Made by a program: the position numbers and the translations under genes. Shown one piece after another: positions 5,140 to 6,184 of a stretch of DNA of 6,184 bases. The notes beneath the pieces are model-generated. The model was not told the origin of the DNA and searched no databases. It saw only the letters and a list, made by a program, of their open reading frames with translations. Origin of the DNA: Bryobacterales bacterium. GTDB taxonomy: Bacteria; Acidobacteriota; Terriglobia; Bryobacterales; Bryobacteraceae. The stretch's first letter is position 1. Each line of letters begins with the position of its first letter. The DNA is taken from the NCBI GenBank assembly GCA_030838885.1, contig JAUZEU010000110.1:1-6184 (forward strand), in the 5' to 3' direction.

Positions 5140-6184
5140 TTAGTTGCGTAAGTTGACAATTGTATTTCGAAGCTGACTGCCTTTGACCTCGCGCTTCCGC
5201 CAGCGGAAGGGTTTGGCGTGCTCATTGTGCCTCCGGAAGAAAGCTTCAATGGCCTCCCGCAACTGATCTTTTGTCCTGAAACTTCCTCCGGTGAGTGTTT
5301 TGCGCTGCAGCAGGCTGAACACGATTTCAATCTGGTTCAGCCAGCTGGCCGAAGTCGGCGTGAAGTGAAACCGGACTCTCCCCTCAAACTTCGCGAGCCA
5401 GTCGTCGTTTCGCTTGTGAGTGGAATAGTTATCGAGGATGACATGGATCTCCCGGTCCTGCGGCTGATCGGCCAGCACGCTATCCAGAAAGCCACGAAAG
5501 TCTTCCCGCTTTTTATATTCGGTGAACTTCGTGTGAACCCGGCCGGTGTCGACTTCCAGGGCAGCGAACAGATTCAGCGTCCCGTGGCGCTTGTAAGTGC
5601 TTTTCAACCCGCGCACGACTTTGCCGCTGTCGGTCTCCACATAACCGGAGGCCCGTTCGATCGCCTGTATGGTCGGTTTTTCATCCACGCTCAGCACCAC
5701 AGCGTTGAACGGCGGGTTTAGATATAACCCCACCACATCCGCGGCTTTCGGAGCAAACTCCTTGTCGGTGCTTACACACCAGCTGCGCCGCCGTTGCAGA
5801 TAGATTCCTTCGCGACGCAGAACACGCCATACGGCGTGAACGCTGGCGTCGAGCCGCTCCGCCACCGCCGGCCCGTCCCAGTGCGACATCCCGGGCGGCG
5901 GCGGCTCCTCCAGCAGGGACAGGACCCGGTTGCGAAACGCCGTGTCATACTTGACCGGCTTGCCCGGCCGCGCCTGGTCATGGAGTCCTTTCAGCCTCCA
6001 AAGCGAGAAGCGCCGGCGCCATTTAGAAACGGAGGGGATGGATATCTTCAGTTCCCGAGCCACCTGCTGAATCTCTTTGCCCTCCAGGCAGGCCAGAATG
6101 ATCCGGGCGCGCTCCACGGCGCGGGCCTCCGCCGTCCGGCTCTTCACGGTGGCGAGCAAAATGGCCTTGTCTTCATCGGCACAT
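5135..6184 (-). mobile_element. IS630-family insertion sequence, right end beyond window
   Basis: The element is recognised by its transposase. Its inner end is not proven. TA dinucleotides at 5134-5135 and 5141-5142, in the run CTAGTGCTTAGTTGCGTAAG just past the transposase stop, are the natural place for the boundary because IS630 elements insert at TA and duplicate it. The other terminal repeat is outside the window, so the inverted repeats cannot be compared and the left coordinate may be off by several bases. Confidence 0.7.
5140..6184 (-). CDS. IS630-family transposase, 5' end off the window
   Basis: The frame is open from the right edge to TAA at 5140-5142. The N-terminal part is a winged-helix/helix-turn-helix DNA-binding region (RTAEARAVERARIILACLEG, then IQQVARELKISIPSVSKWRRRF). 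The rest is a DDE integrase-fold domain. Counting from the TTG at 6159, the acidic triad is D159 (in VVLSVDEKP), D243 (in VILDNYSTHK) and E279 (in SWLNQIEIVF), with 35 residues between the last two, as expected for the IS630/Tc1-mariner group. The TTG is an in-frame possibility, but the frame continues upstream with CADEDKAIL, which looks like part of the usual N-terminus, so the true start is probably a few codons outside. No frameshift or stop is seen and all three catalytic residues are present, so the enzyme may be active. It reads toward the flavoprotein gene in the same direction and could drive it by readthrough. Confidence 0.93.
   Translation of the reverse strand, partial: CADEDKAILLATVKSRTAEARAVERARIILACLEGKEIQQVARELKISIPSVSKWRRRFSLWRLKGLHDQARPGKPVKYDTAFRNRVLSLLEEPPPPGMSHWDGPAVAERLDASVHAVWRVLRREGIYLQRRRSWCVSTDKEFAPKAADVVGLYLNPPFNAVVLSVDEKPTIQAIERASGYVETDSGKVVRGLKSTYKRHGTLNLFAALEVDTGRVHTKFTEYKKREDFRGFLDSVLADQPQDREIHVILDNYSTHKRNDDWLAKFEGRVRFHFTPTSASWLNQIEIVFSLLQRKTLTGGSFRTKDQLREAIEAFFRRHNEHAKPFRWRKREVKGSQLRNTIVNLRN

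Noticed and set aside
5109..5144. 7-bp inverted repeat ACTAAGC/GCTTAGT as the IS end or a terminator
   Set aside because: The arms are short, the spacing is 22 bases and there is no T-run; it could arise by chance and cannot be matched to the missing other IS end.
5218..5721. Plus-strand open frame of 167 codons inside the transposase
   Set aside because: Antisense to a transposase with all catalytic residues in place; no independent support.
1..6184. CRISPR array, tRNA or rRNA genes
   Set aside because: No regularly spaced repeats and no tRNA- or rRNA-like stretches were seen on either strand; nearly all of the window is accounted for by protein genes.

Overview
This window looks like a protein-quality-control and stress island on a bacterial chromosome, bounded on the right by an insertion sequence. 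Base composition is moderately GC-rich. The gene order, the σ54-like promoter and the IS630-type element fit a Gram-negative soil or water bacterium such as an acidobacterium or a proteobacterium. That is a guess from general resemblance; no rRNA or other lineage marker is present.

Left part, + strand (1-2056): the 3' end of dnaK, then grpE, then a DnaJ-type co-chaperone. The genes are packed tightly (about 2 and 15 bases apart) and read as one Hsp70 operon whose promoter lies outside the window. The DnaJ protein is unusual: it has only two of the four CxxCxGxG repeats of a classical DnaJ zinc finger, so it sits between DnaJ and CbpA in architecture.

Centre (2057-3685): the Hsp70 operon converges on a two-gene minus-strand unit, hsp20 (small heat-shock protein) followed by an HdeD-like six-helix membrane protein. 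The convergent gap holds a strong inverted repeat with a T-tract on the minus strand, a good intrinsic terminator for hdeD. The 248-base region upstream of hsp20 has no gene but contains a σ54-like -24/-12 motif and a hairpin in the predicted 5' leader.

Right part, minus strand (3686-6184): a thioredoxin-reductase-like flavoprotein with an N-terminal glutaredoxin-like domain, in which both the reductase CxxC and the glutaredoxin cysteines are missing, then most of an IS630/Tc1-mariner-family transposase that runs off the right edge.

Together the genes suggest a layered response: Hsp20 holds unfolding proteins, DnaK/DnaJ/GrpE refolds them, HdeD adds a membrane stress function, and the flavoprotein may link to redox state. 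The combination of Hsp20, HdeD and a thioredoxin-related protein recalls the transmissible locus of stress tolerance of proteobacteria, but this is a different arrangement. I do not see a wholly new system. The most notable items are the half-zinc-finger DnaJ, the flavoprotein without its dithiols, and the hsp20 control region.
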